Shown here in pieces: positions 28,740 through 36,959 of a stretch of 56,926 bases of DNA. A model generated the notes under the pieces. It worked only from the letters and a program-made list of their open reading frames with translations. It searched no databases and was not told where the DNA came from. A program made the translations under genes and the position numbers. The stretch's first letter is position 1. Every line of letters begins with the position of its first letter. Origin of the DNA: Gammaproteobacteria bacterium (GTDB taxonomy: Bacteria; Pseudomonadota; Gammaproteobacteria; S012-40); the NCBI GenBank assembly GCA_029884425.1, contig JAOUHV010000013.1:1-56926 (forward strand), written 5' to 3'.

Positions 28740-29306
28740 ATGAGAAGCACGCTCGCCTTGCTGTTTGCGTCGCTGGTATTAACATTGGCTGGCTGCAGCA
28801 CCACCACCAAATTGATCGCCAACCACCCAGCCATCATCAATTCCGAACAAGCCAGCCACGCCAAGGTATATTTTTTACGCGAGATTCCCGAACGCAGCCG
28901 TGGCGTCGCCGACGACAATCTTCGCATCGAAATCGGCAAACAGCCGCTGCTGTCACTGGCGCAGGGTGAATACAGCCTGATTCGCCTCAAACCCGGCCAA
29001 TACGATATCGTGATTTTCTCCCGAACCAGCTTAACCACCAACCCTGCACCGGTAGAAGTCTGGCGCGCCCGGCCGTTTGATTTTGTCGCCGGTGAATCCT
29101 ATTACATCCACACCAAGGCTTTTCAGGAAGAATGGCGTGGTTTTTATTATGTACCCGAATCCATTGGCGAAACCGAAGCGAAAAGTATGGCACGGGTAAT
29201 GACCGCTGCTGGCGAGCTCACCCAGGCACAGCCACTATACATTCCACCCACACCCGCTCCCGCAAAGTCTGCGCCGAGAGATCCAATTGCGGACGTTTTG
29301 AAATAA
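28740..29306 (+). CDS. DUF2846-type lipoprotein
   Basis: A 188-residue lipoprotein: signal MRSTLALLFASLVLTLAGC, then AKVYFLREIPERSRGVADD, a beta-rich core with YSLIRLKPGQYDIVIFSR and AGESYYIHTKAF, and a Pro/Ala-rich tail. The order YFLR / LxxGxY / GxxYY fits the DUF2846 group of small lipoproteins with an Ig-like fold. GGAGG lies nine bases before the ATG at 28740. It precedes the LVIVD propeller gene by 19 bp, suggesting a two-lipoprotein operon. Function unknown. Confidence 0.78.
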   Translation: MRSTLALLFASLVLTLAGCSTTTKLIANHPAIINSEQASHAKVYFLREIPERSRGVADDNLRIEIGKQPLLSLAQGEYSLIRLKPGQYDIVIFSRTSLTTNPAPVEVWRARPFDFVAGESYYIHTKAFQEEWRGFYYVPESIGETEAKSMARVMTAAGELTQAQPLYIPPTPAPAKSAPRDPIADVLK

Positions 29307-29325
29307 CTGAAAGATGTGATTGCTC

Positions 29326-32300
29326 GTGAATAAACTGCCTGTTTTTCTCCCAGGGTCGCTACTGGCCCTGGGTCTGCTTAATGCCTGTAGTACCGCCCCC
29401 GCCGCCCGCCTCCAGGTTGAAAGCGTCGAGCCCAGCCAGGTTCTGGTGCGCCACGCTCAACAGGTCAACATCAAACTCGATCGCTGGCCTGCCGGCAGTC
29501 AACTAGCACTGCTGCCCGGCGATCCGTACATCCAGCAACGTGTCCCGGCACAAGGCAGCCAGGTCATCAGCCAATACGGCATGAGCTGGGTTAACAGCGG
29601 CACACAAATCAACGGTTATGCGGAAGGCGCACAAGGACTGGAGTTCATCAGCGAATTCCACACCGAACAGCCGATTCTGGCCATCAGCAGCCAGGAACAA
29701 CTCATCTATCTGAGCGACGCCCACCCGGCAATCACCGTGGTGGACGCCTCCGAGCCCCTTGATGTACGCAAACTTGGCGAGCTGCGTCTGTCCGCCCCGG
29801 TACAGACCCTGGCCAGCACAACCGACCATCTGTGCGCACTGCAAGGCAAAACCCTGCTGTACATTCCGCTGGAAAATGGTTTGCCACAAGCCATCCAGGC
29901 ACAAACGCCGCTTGAGCGCGCCGACGTCTCACTCAGCGCCGCCCCCGAAGGCTGTCTGGTATTGGACCCTCAACAGGGCCTGCTGGATTTTCAGCGCCAT
30001 GGTCAACAACTCAAACTGCAGGGCCAGTATCGCTCCAATGCGCAAAGCTTTCAGTTGTCCGGTCAGCAATGGCCCATCGCCGTCGCCGATGGCCGTACCG
30101 GCCTGACGCTGCTGCGCCGCGATAACCAGCAAAAACTGCAATGGGCCGGCAGCTACAACAAACTGGGCAGCATCAGCCAGGTCAGCAAGCTCAACAACCG
30201 CGTCCTGGTGGCCGATGATCGCGGCGTGTTATCGCTGTTCGACATCACCCGCCCGGAAACACCGCTGCTGCTGTCTGATTTTCGCCTGCCCGCACCGCCG
30301 CGCTCCATCGCCCTGGAGCAAGGTCTGGCCCACGTGCTTACCGACAGCGAGCTGCTGATTATCGATTTTTCTGCCGAAAGCACCCCGGCAATCAGCAACC
30401 TAGGCGTCAATCTGGGCGGCAGCCGCCGCTCGTTTATTCAGGACGACTTGCTGTACGTGGCCGACTGGTTCTCCGGCCTGCACATTTATGACATCAGCGT
30501 GCCGCATCGGCTGAGTCTGGTTTCCAGTTTCAAGACGCCGGGCTCACCCAAGGGCGTGCTGGTGCGCGACGGCATCGCCTACGTGGCCGACGATGACAAG
30601 GGCATGCAGTTCATCGACGTGAGTAACCCGCGCCATCCCAAACTGATTTCACATCTGCCGCTGGACGGCTTGGCCTACACCATGAAACTGCGCGGCGATT
30701 TGCTCTACCTGGCGGCGCATTACGGTGGCTTTCATATTCTCAACGTCGCCGACATTCGCCATCCGAAATTGGTCGGCACCGTCAACACGCCCGCCAAAGC
30801 CTGGGCCGTGGCGCTCAAGGACAACCTCGCCTACGTGGCCGACGACAACAGCGGCATTCTGATTTTTGATGTCAGTGATCCTGCCAATCCCGGTTTGAAA
30901 GGCGTGTACGATCCCAAAGGATTTGCCGAAGACATCGTCATCCGCGACAACATTGCCTACGTCGCCTTTTTTGACCAGGGCCTGCACATTCTGGATCTGC
31001 ACAACCCCTCCCAACCGCGCCTGATCAGCAAACTGGCCACCCCCGGCAATGCCCGTGGCATTGAACTGGTGGGCGATCGCCTCTACCTGGCCTCATGGGA
31101 GGCGGGCGTACACATCATCGATATCAAGAATCCTGGGCGCCCAAGCATCATCAGCCGCTACGACACCGTCGGCGCCAGCTGGGGACTTAGCGTAAAGAAT
31201 GACTCGATTTTCGTTATGGACTGGTGGGGCGGCGTGCGCAGCATCGACATCAGTGACGAAACGGCACCGATTGAAGTCGACCAGTACCAGGCAGGCGGCC
31301 AAATCCGCGCCCTGGCCCTCAAAGACAACTTTGCCTTCGCCGCCAGCGGCTCACGTGGCCTGCAGGTGTTTGACGCCACCAACGTGCTCAACCCGGTTTG
31401 GGCAACGGGGGTTGATCTGGCCGGCGATGCCCGCGACGTGGCGCTGCAAGGCGAGACGGCATTTGTCGCCGCCGGCGATGGCGGACTGGTCAGTATCGAC
31501 ATCAGCAATCCGTTCCAGAGCCACTGGATCGGCCATCTGCCACTGCAGGGCAGCGCCGACCGGATCGTGCTCGCGGGCAATACCGCCTTCGTTGCCGAAC
31601 AATCCGGCGTGCTGCGCATTATCGACATCAGTCGTCGCACACAACCACGTTTGCTGCGCAGCTTGAATCTGCAGGTACGCGATCTCTGGCTGGAGCAGCA
31701 GCATTTGTTCGTAGCTTCTGACAACGACCAAGTCGCCATTTTTGATGTCAAAAATCTGACCAATTTGACACCAAACCAAATCATCCGCGTCAATCAGCCA
31801 AAAATCGTGCGCGCCTGGGGCAAACAACTGTTCGTCGTCAGCCAAAAATTTGGCATTCAGCGTTTCAGCCGCCGCGATAACCAGTATGTCGCCGATGGCG
31901 AATTGCGCTATCAAGGCAACCTGCAGGACCTGCAACTGCGCGACAACGTGCTGTACGCCGCCATCCAGGACCAGGGTCTCCTGCGATTGGACGCCACCAG
32001 CCTGCAACTGGAAACGCTTTACCCCAGCACTCACGACCTCAGTCGCATTGCACTGACCAAGGACGCCATTTTTTTCGCCGGCGAGCCCATCATCACGTCC
32101 GCCCAGCTGCTGTCCAACATCCAGCAACAGCAGCACGGCACACAAATCACCCTGTCGCTACCCAATGATCTGCCGCTGGGCAGCTATCACTTGCTGCTGC
32201 AGCAAAACAACGGCGAACAGCAATGGCTGCACAACGCCTTCAAGGTCAGCATCCCCAAGGCCAAAAAGCAAAAGTTCACTTTAGATGATTTAAAGAACGT

Positions 32301-32340
32301 GATGAAACAACAGGAATTTAGCGGTCAGGCGCCAAAATAA
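29326..32340 (+). CDS. Giant LVIVD beta-propeller lipoprotein
   Basis: A lipoprotein of about 1004 residues (signal ending LLNAC) built almost entirely of about 42-residue repeats of the LVIVD type, such as IAYVADDDKGMQFIDVSNP, LYLAAHYGGFHILNV and AFVAAGDGGLVSIDISNP. I count at least 11 clear copies between about residues 370 and 840 and weaker ones before and after, enough for two beta-propellers. An Ig-like N-terminal region (VEPSQVLVRHAQQVNIKLDRWPA) and a C-terminal domain with LPLGSYHLLLQQNNGEQ flank them. It probably works as a cell-surface or periplasmic protein-binding scaffold. GTG at 29326 is preferred, although a TTG two codons earlier is equally possible. It follows a DUF2846 lipoprotein gene and precedes a GGDEF gene. 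Confidence 0.83.
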   Translation: MNKLPVFLPGSLLALGLLNACSTAPAARLQVESVEPSQVLVRHAQQVNIKLDRWPAGSQLALLPGDPYIQQRVPAQGSQVISQYGMSWVNSGTQINGYAEGAQGLEFISEFHTEQPILAISSQEQLIYLSDAHPAITVVDASEPLDVRKLGELRLSAPVQTLASTTDHLCALQGKTLLYIPLENGLPQAIQAQTPLERADVSLSAAPEGCLVLDPQQGLLDFQRHGQQLKLQGQYRSNAQSFQLSGQQWPIAVADGRTGLTLLRRDNQQKLQWAGSYNKLGSISQVSKLNNRVLVADDRGVLSLFDITRPETPLLLSDFRLPAPPRSIALEQGLAHVLTDSELLIIDFSAESTPAISNLGVNLGGSRRSFIQDDLLYVADWFSGLHIYDISVPHRLSLVSSFKTPGSPKGVLVRDGIAYVADDDKGMQFIDVSNPRHPKLISHLPLDGLAYTMKLRGDLLYLAAHYGGFHILNVADIRHPKLVGTVNTPAKAWAVALKDNLAYVADDNSGILIFDVSDPANPGLKGVYDPKGFAEDIVIRDNIAYVAFFDQGLHILDLHNPSQPRLISKLATPGNARGIELVGDRLYLASWEAGVHIIDIKNPGRPSIISRYDTVGASWGLSVKNDSIFVMDWWGGVRSIDISDETAPIEVDQYQAGGQIRALALKDNFAFAASGSRGLQVFDATNVLNPVWATGVDLAGDARDVALQGETAFVAAGDGGLVSIDISNPFQSHWIGHLPLQGSADRIVLAGNTAFVAEQSGVLRIIDISRRTQPRLLRSLNLQVRDLWLEQQHLFVASDNDQVAIFDVKNLTNLTPNQIIRVNQPKIVRAWGKQLFVVSQKFGIQRFSRRDNQYVADGELRYQGNLQDLQLRDNVLYAAIQDQGLLRLDATSLQLETLYPSTHDLSRIALTKDAIFFAGEPIITSAQLLSNIQQQQHGTQITLSLPNDLPLGSYHLLLQQNNGEQQWLHNAFKVSIPKAKKQKFTLDDLKNVMKQQEFSGQAPK

Positions 32341-32389
32341 CGGCACGCCATCTGCATTAGGTTAACAAACCAGCAGATGGGTGCGCCGT

Positions 32390-33595
32390 ATGACCGCTGT
32401 GAAAAAAAACTTTGGGTTCTCCGACGACTCTACCCCAGCGTTTTCCGCCGGCTTGCAAACCACCAGCAATCTTCGCGAGCTGCAGTTTGAAAACCAGCGT
32501 CTTAGCCGACAGCTCAAATCCTTCATTGCCAAAGCCCGGCAAAATGAAGAAAAGCTGCGTCGATTCCAACAACTGGAATTGCAACTGATCGAGTGCGGCT
32601 CGCTGCACCAATTGCTGCAGCTGGTGCTCAACGACTACCGCCATACCTCCAAACTGGAACAGGTCAGCATCAAACTGCATGACCCGGAATACGAATTGCG
32701 CCGCATTATCGAGACCGAGCATGCGGAACTACTAACTCACCCCGGTTTAATCTTCACTGAAGAGCAGCGCGATTTAACCGCGATTTACCGGCATAACTTT
32801 TTACCGCTGCTAGGCCCGTATCGTCGCGATCTGCACGAAGGGCTGTTCGTTCCCAGTTCAATGACGCTTCGCAGCGTCGCGATGCTGCCAATGATTCGTA
32901 ATGGCCAGATCATCGGCAGCCTGCAGCTGGGCAGCAGCAGCGAAGAACGCTTCACCTCCGGCAGCGGCACGGATTTTTTGCAGCGGCTGGCCAATATTGT
33001 TGCGGTGTGCCTGCACAACGTCGCCACCGCCGAGCGATTAAAACAGGTCGGCCTGACCGACGTGTTGACTGGCGTCAATAATCGCCGTTTTTTTGATCAG
33101 CGCCTACAGGAAGAGAGCAGCGCCGCCAGCCGTAAAAAGCACCCACTGTGCGTCCTGTTCTTTGATGTGGATCATTTCAAGCAAATCAACGACAGCTATG
33201 GTCATCATGCCGGCGACATCGTGCTAAAAGAAGTTGCCAACATCATTCGCACCCAACTGCGCACCAGTGATGTGCTGGGCCGCTATGGTGGCGAAGAGTT
33301 TTCGGCACTACTGGTCGACACCCCCCTGGAAAAAGCCGTGGAAATTGCAGAACGTGTGCGCAAGGCTATTGCCAGCACACGCTATGCGATCAAATCGCAG
33401 CAATCACTGCATGTCACCATTTCCATTGGCATCGCCGCCACGCAATGTAATGAAAATTCGCCCATGACTGCGGACAAAATAGCCGCTCAACTCCTGGCGC
33501 AGGCCGATGCCTGCCTGTACGACGCCAAGCACCAAGGGCGCAACCGCGTCATTTGTCGCCAGTTTGCCCAGGCTGCCGCTGATGTCATGGAATAA
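32390..33595 (+). CDS. Diguanylate cyclase with DUF484/GAF-like sensor
   Basis: Makes cyclic di-GMP from two GTP. The 401-residue protein starts with a short variable region, then a coiled coil (about 30-70, LRELQFENQRLSRQLKSFI) leading into a DUF484/GAF-like domain (about 75-225). The GGDEF domain at about 230-395 has the intact active site G300-G-E-E-F. An RTSD motif five residues upstream is the inhibitory I-site, implying product feedback. No membrane segment is visible, so it is cytosolic. Start at the ATG 32390, or a GTG three codons earlier. A strong bidirectional terminator follows. Confidence 0.9.
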   Translation: MTAVKKNFGFSDDSTPAFSAGLQTTSNLRELQFENQRLSRQLKSFIAKARQNEEKLRRFQQLELQLIECGSLHQLLQLVLNDYRHTSKLEQVSIKLHDPEYELRRIIETEHAELLTHPGLIFTEEQRDLTAIYRHNFLPLLGPYRRDLHEGLFVPSSMTLRSVAMLPMIRNGQIIGSLQLGSSSEERFTSGSGTDFLQRLANIVAVCLHNVATAERLKQVGLTDVLTGVNNRRFFDQRLQEESSAASRKKHPLCVLFFDVDHFKQINDSYGHHAGDIVLKEVANIIRTQLRTSDVLGRYGGEEFSALLVDTPLEKAVEIAERVRKAIASTRYAIKSQQSLHVTISIGIAATQCNENSPMTADKIAAQLLAQADACLYDAKHQGRNRVICRQFAQAAADVME

Positions 33596-33623
33596 AAAAG
33601 GGCGCTAAAAGCGCCCTTTTTTA
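33594..33623. terminator. Bidirectional rho-independent terminator
   Basis: AAAAAAGGGCGC, a TAAAA-type loop and GCGCCCTTTTTT form a stem with A- and T-runs on both sides, serving both the diguanylate cyclase gene and the convergent HU gene. Confidence 0.93.
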
Positions 33624-33650
33624 TTTACCCAAATTTCTCGGCGACTGATC

Positions 33651-34118
33651 TTATGCCACCATTCCCTTCAGGCTCTTCAGTGCCTGCACCTTAACAGCGC
33701 GGCTCTTTGGCTTGGCTTTGAACATGACTTCTTCGCCAGTGAAAGGATTAATACCCTTACGTGCTTTGCGCGCAGGCTTGTTAATTACCTTGATCTTCAG
33801 CAGACCAGGCAATTTGAACTCTTCTGCGGAATTCTTCTTAACGTGACGTTCAATAACCACAGTCAATTCGTTAAAAATAGCGACTACGTCCTTCTTGCTC
33901 ACCCCAGTCACTTCAGACAGGTGGGTAAACAAGCTAGCCTTGCTCATAACATCCTTGATGGGCGAGGTTTCAGACTTTTTCAGCGGCGCTGTAACTTTCT
34001 TCGCAGCCGTTTTTGCCACGGCGCTGGCTTTGGAGGAAGCTTTTTTCGCTACCGTCTTCTTGGCAACAACTTTCTTTGCTGCTGCTTTCTTTTTAGTGGC
34101 CTTTTTCTTGGCTGCCAT
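33651..34118 (-). CDS. HU-family DNA-binding protein with Lys/Ala-rich N-terminal tail
   Basis: A 155-residue protein in two parts. Residues 1-57 are a histone-H1-like tail of repeated KKA/KKV/AKK units. Residues 58-155 form an HU domain (SKASLFTHLSEVTGVSKKDV, the DNA-binding arm GINPFTGEEVMFKAKPKSRAVK and a final helix). Standard HU has only about 90 residues, so the tail adds strong, non-specific DNA affinity. It probably compacts the nucleoid or alters promoter topology; related tailed proteins include AlgP-like and Bordetella BpH-type histones, in different arrangements. AGGAG lies nine bases before the ATG and a good promoter lies upstream at 34163-34192. Confidence 0.88.
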   Translation of the reverse strand: MAAKKKATKKKAAAKKVVAKKTVAKKASSKASAVAKTAAKKVTAPLKKSETSPIKDVMSKASLFTHLSEVTGVSKKDVVAIFNELTVVIERHVKKNSAEEFKLPGLLKIKVINKPARKARKGINPFTGEEVMFKAKPKSRAVKVQALKSLKGMVA

Positions 34119-34162
34119 GGATATCTACTCCTAAATTAGGGCATTAAACTATTCACCGTGAA

Positions 34163-34192
34163 AATATATACCGAAATTTGAATGTTTGTTAA
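34163..34192 (-). promoter_or_regulatory. Candidate sigma70 promoter for the tailed HU gene
   Basis: On the minus strand TTAACA (34187-34192) and TATATT (34163-34168) are separated by 18 bp, each matching the consensus at five of six positions, in an AT-rich gap 45 bp upstream of the HU ATG. Confidence 0.55.
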
Positions 34193-34303
34193 GACATTTT
34201 CTCTTTTTGCGCTAATTTTTACGGTTTTACTCATCCTGCCATGTAAACGTCGCGTAAACACACAACACAGGCTAAAATGCCCGTTCCATCCGCTACAAAA
34301 AAC

Positions 34304-35044
34304 ATGCGCACAATGAAACATTTTATCTTTGTTCTGCTTTTCGCCCTTGCCGTTTCAGGCTGCACGGGAGATTCCTACACCGAGCTGCAACTGGCCGCCG
34401 CTCGTGGTCAAGCCGATCGTGTAGACGTATTGCTGGATCAGGGCGCCAACGTCGACGAAGCCAATAAATACGGCAAAACCGCATTGATGCTTGCCGCCGA
34501 AGCCGGCCACAGCGACACTATTGCGGCCCTGCTAAAACGCAACGCGCAAGCTAATCTGCAAGACATTGATGGCATGACACCCTTAATGTTTGCTGCGGCC
34601 AACGGCCATGCTGACGCCATCAAGGTACTGCTGGACAAAGGTGCCGACCCCAACGTCACCAATCGCTACGATGCCTCGGCATTAACCAACTCGGTATTTT
34701 TTGGCCACGATGATGCCACTCGCGCACTGCTGGCGGGCAAGACCAAACTTAACAAAGCTACCGTGGAGTACGCGTTTTTAATCAGCGCGGGCTTGGGACG
34801 CAATGAACTGCTCAAGCAATTACTCGATTATGGCGTAGACATCAATGCCCGTGGCAAAAACAAGCGGACCGCATTGATTGCTGCCACGCGCTTTGGCCAC
34901 GCGCACGCGGTGAAATTCCTGCTGGATAAAGGTGCTGATGTCACTGCCCGTGACGATGAAGGCAAAACAGCGCTTGAAATCGCCGAGGAAGAAGAACTCA
35001 GCGAGATCGCCACACTGATCAAGTCAGCCAAAACCAGCGGCTGA
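34304..35044 (+). CDS. Ankyrin-repeat lipoprotein
   Basis: About 246 residues with a lipoprotein signal (FIFVLLFALAVSGC) followed by six or seven ankyrin repeats. Clear copies are ELQLAAARGQADRVDVLLDQ, YGKTALMLAAEAGHSDTIAAL, DGMTPLMFAAANGHADAIKV and KRTALIAATRFGHAHAVKFL; the middle repeats are degenerate. Ankyrin repeats bind proteins, and here the lipid anchor puts them in the periplasm or at the outer membrane. The exact start is unclear (ATG at 34304 or 34313; 34277 would lengthen the signal abnormally). It ends one base before yjbQ. A second ankyrin lipoprotein lies at 36179-36712. Confidence 0.85.
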   Translation: MRTMKHFIFVLLFALAVSGCTGDSYTELQLAAARGQADRVDVLLDQGANVDEANKYGKTALMLAAEAGHSDTIAALLKRNAQANLQDIDGMTPLMFAAANGHADAIKVLLDKGADPNVTNRYDASALTNSVFFGHDDATRALLAGKTKLNKATVEYAFLISAGLGRNELLKQLLDYGVDINARGKNKRTALIAATRFGHAHAVKFLLDKGADVTARDDEGKTALEIAEEEELSEIATLIKSAKTSG

Positions 35045-35045
35045 C

Positions 35046-35453
35046 ATGATCCATACCTTACACATCAAGGTCGGCAAGCAAGGTCTGCTCAACATTACCC
35101 CGCAAATCGAAAAGCTGGTTAACGACGCTGACGTGAGCGAGGGACTGTGTACTGTTTTTGTGCGCCATACCTCCGCCAGCCTGATCATCCAGGAAAATGC
35201 GGATCCTTCGGCAAAGCACGATTTGGAACGCTGGCTGAACCGGCTGGTGGCAGAAGATGATCCGCTATACACCCACACGCTGGAAGGCTCGGACGACATG
35301 CCTGCGCATATCAAATCAGTGCTTACCCAGGTGTCACTGGGCATCCCGATAATACATGGCCAACTGGCATTGGGAACCTGGCAGGGTATTTATCTCTGGG
35401 AACATCGACACATGGCCAGCGCTCGCGAAATCGTCGTCCACGTCGGCGCATAA
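35046..35453 (+). CDS. yjbQ: YjbQ / UPF0047 family protein
   Basis: Small trimeric beta-sandwich protein; the family is annotated as secondary thiamine-phosphate synthase enzyme from a weak in vitro activity, and the real role is unsettled. The 135-residue protein has the signature VFVRHTSASLIIQENADP, the conserved histidine and acidic residues of EDDPLYTHTLEGSDDMPAHIK, and the end QGIYLWEHR. It starts one base after the ankyrin lipoprotein stop. A shared terminator follows. Confidence 0.93.
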   Translation: MIHTLHIKVGKQGLLNITPQIEKLVNDADVSEGLCTVFVRHTSASLIIQENADPSAKHDLERWLNRLVAEDDPLYTHTLEGSDDMPAHIKSVLTQVSLGIPIIHGQLALGTWQGIYLWEHRHMASAREIVVHVGA

Positions 35454-35480
35454 AAAAGCCTGCATTTGCAGGCTTTTTTC
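35452..35480. terminator. Bidirectional rho-independent terminator
   Basis: AAAAAAGCCTGC, loop ATTT and GCAGGCTTTTTT between the convergent yjbQ and cytochrome genes, with A- and T-runs on both sides. Confidence 0.93.
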
Positions 35481-35493
35481 TACCGATCGAGAG

Positions 35494-36159
35494 TTACTGC
35501 CCCCGTTGCACCGGCATAGGATTATCGCTGTTTCGCCACCACGCCGGCGGCGAACCCGAATGTGGCACGCTGTGACAACGCTCGCAAGTCCACAACGCAA
35601 ACGCAACCTTGTCATGGCAACGGCCACAATATTCGCCAGACAGAATCGCATCCATATTGATTTTATTCGCCCCTTTTTGCGGCACAAAAATCGCGGGATG
35701 ACAATTTGAGCAATCCAACCAGCGCGTGTGCGCCAAATGCGGGAAACGGACCCACGGCATCTCCGCCGTGTTCTTCAGCAGGATATCCATATCCATCACT
35801 TGCATCTCCCCATCACCAGTGCGAGTGGCGCGCGGCGCGATCAAACCCTCATCAATCGCCTTCGCCCAGTTCACCATACCACGACGATCGACCGGAAAAT
35901 CTTGCATCGCCGCCGCTGGCTCCTGCAAAGAGGAAATTTCCTGTCCTTCAGGATCGTGAATACCATCTTCCATCAAGGGCTGAAATATCGGCTTTTCTTT
36001 AAACACACGGGAATCGTCTTCGACATAGGCGCTAACATTGCCGCGTACCGTGTAGTCCGTGCCAGGCCGGCTACTCTGGCTACCACATCCCACCAACAAC
36101 ACACCAGACAGCAGCGCCAGCATCACCTGCACTCGCATGGAACACCGGGTCATTCCCAT
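35494..36159 (-). CDS. Triheme c-type cytochrome lipoprotein (c7-like domain)
   Basis: A 221-residue lipoprotein with a signal ending LLVGC (C25) and three CxxCH haem sites: C150-SNCH, C178-GRCH and C192-ERCH. Additional histidines (HLAHTRW, VPHSG) can serve as distal ligands. The haem part spans about 135-205 and fits the c7-type triheme domain; the first 100 residues contain no cysteine and are of unknown fold. It should carry electrons in the periplasm. The start is 36159 or the ATG two codons later; a G-rich ribosome site lies immediately upstream. It is followed by the YjbQ terminator and preceded by the second ankyrin lipoprotein, in the same direction with a 19-bp gap. Confidence 0.88.
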   Translation of the reverse strand: MGMTRCSMRVQVMLALLSGVLLVGCGSQSSRPGTDYTVRGNVSAYVEDDSRVFKEKPIFQPLMEDGIHDPEGQEISSLQEPAAAMQDFPVDRRGMVNWAKAIDEGLIAPRATRTGDGEMQVMDMDILLKNTAEMPWVRFPHLAHTRWLDCSNCHPAIFVPQKGANKINMDAILSGEYCGRCHDKVAFALWTCERCHSVPHSGSPPAWWRNSDNPMPVQRGQ

Positions 36160-36178
36160 CCCCCCTCATTCGTGCCAA

Positions 36179-36712
36179 CTACCAAGCCTTGGCGCCAGCA
36201 TCTTGTAATATTTGTAATATCTCGTTGTGTTCTTCAGTAATCGCAATCACCAACGGCACTCGACCATCCTCAGTCTTTGCCTGCAAGTTAGCGCCTCGCT
36301 TAACCAACAGACGCACAACCTCGGTGTGTCCTTGCAGCGTCGCCCAAAGCAATGGCGTCCAACCCGTGTCCGTCGCCAATTCTTTGTTCGCCCCCAGGTC
36401 CAGCAAGCGTTCAACCGCTGCCGCGTGCCCTTCTTTCGCTGCACGGGTCATCGCTGTCCAGCCCGCGTGATCGGTTGCATCCAAACTGGCTCCCTTGCTG
36501 GCAAGGTACTCAATCATGGCAACATCACCACTGCGGGCAGCGTACATCAGCGCCGTCCAGCCATAACGGTTGGTTTGATTAACGTCCTGACCATTGGCAA
36601 CATAGCCTTTGGCTAGTTCATTTTCACCTTTGGCGACTGCGCTCAAAAATTCAGAATTGCCGTCACAGCCCACCAGAACCACGGCGAAAACCAGCAAAAT
36701 AATTCGTTTCAT
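36179..36712 (-). CDS. Ankyrin-repeat lipoprotein (second copy type)
   Basis: A 177-residue lipoprotein (MKRIILLVFAVVLVGC) with four or five ankyrin repeats, of which YGWTALMYAARSGDVAMIEYL, AGWTAMTRAAKEGHAAAVERL and TGWTPLLWATLQGHTEVVRLL are the best. The start at 36712 gives a standard signal; an upstream ATG at 36751 would add 13 charged residues before it. It lies upstream of, and in line with, the triheme cytochrome gene (19-bp gap). The similarity in plan to the lipoprotein at 34304-35044 suggests common origin, though the copies are clearly diverged. Confidence 0.85.
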   Translation of the reverse strand: MKRIILLVFAVVLVGCDGNSEFLSAVAKGENELAKGYVANGQDVNQTNRYGWTALMYAARSGDVAMIEYLASKGASLDATDHAGWTAMTRAAKEGHAAAVERLLDLGANKELATDTGWTPLLWATLQGHTEVVRLLVKRGANLQAKTEDGRVPLVIAITEEHNEILQILQDAGAKAW

Positions 36713-36854
36713 GCCATCACTACAGAACTGAAATTGACAGGCCTCACGCACCGCTCAACGCATATTAGCGTTCGGACACGCTGGGCACAACGGGAACATT
36801 ATCACCCACACTTCCTATAATCGAGCGTGGTTTTTCATGCGGAACAATTACTAA

Positions 36855-36941
36855 GGCAAAGCCCCGGGTACGCTTTACGGACAACCATCCCCTCCCAAAG
36901 ATGCCGCCATTTGGCGCGTTGCCCCATACCCGGGGTTAGCC
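36855..36941. other. 87-bp structured intergenic element
   Basis: GGC (36855-36857), AAAG, then CCCCGGGTA (36862-36870) pair with TACCCGGGG (36927-36935), TTA and GCC (36939-36941). Inside, CGCCA-TT-TGGCG (36905-36916) forms a second hairpin. This gives a long stem with an asymmetric bulge and an internal loop region, in a 247-bp gap between two minus-strand genes. There is no T-run. The plus strand shares short words with cyclic-di-GMP-I riboswitches (GCAAAGCC, CGGGGTTA) but lacks the GNRA-capped stem, so that identity is not supported. Confidence 0.6.
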
Positions 36942-36959
36942 ATTTACCAACCGTAAAAA

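Noticed and set aside
36855-36941. Cyclic-di-GMP-I riboswitch
   Set aside because: Only short words match; the GNRA-capped stem is absent and no plus-strand gene follows. Kept as an unassigned structured element.
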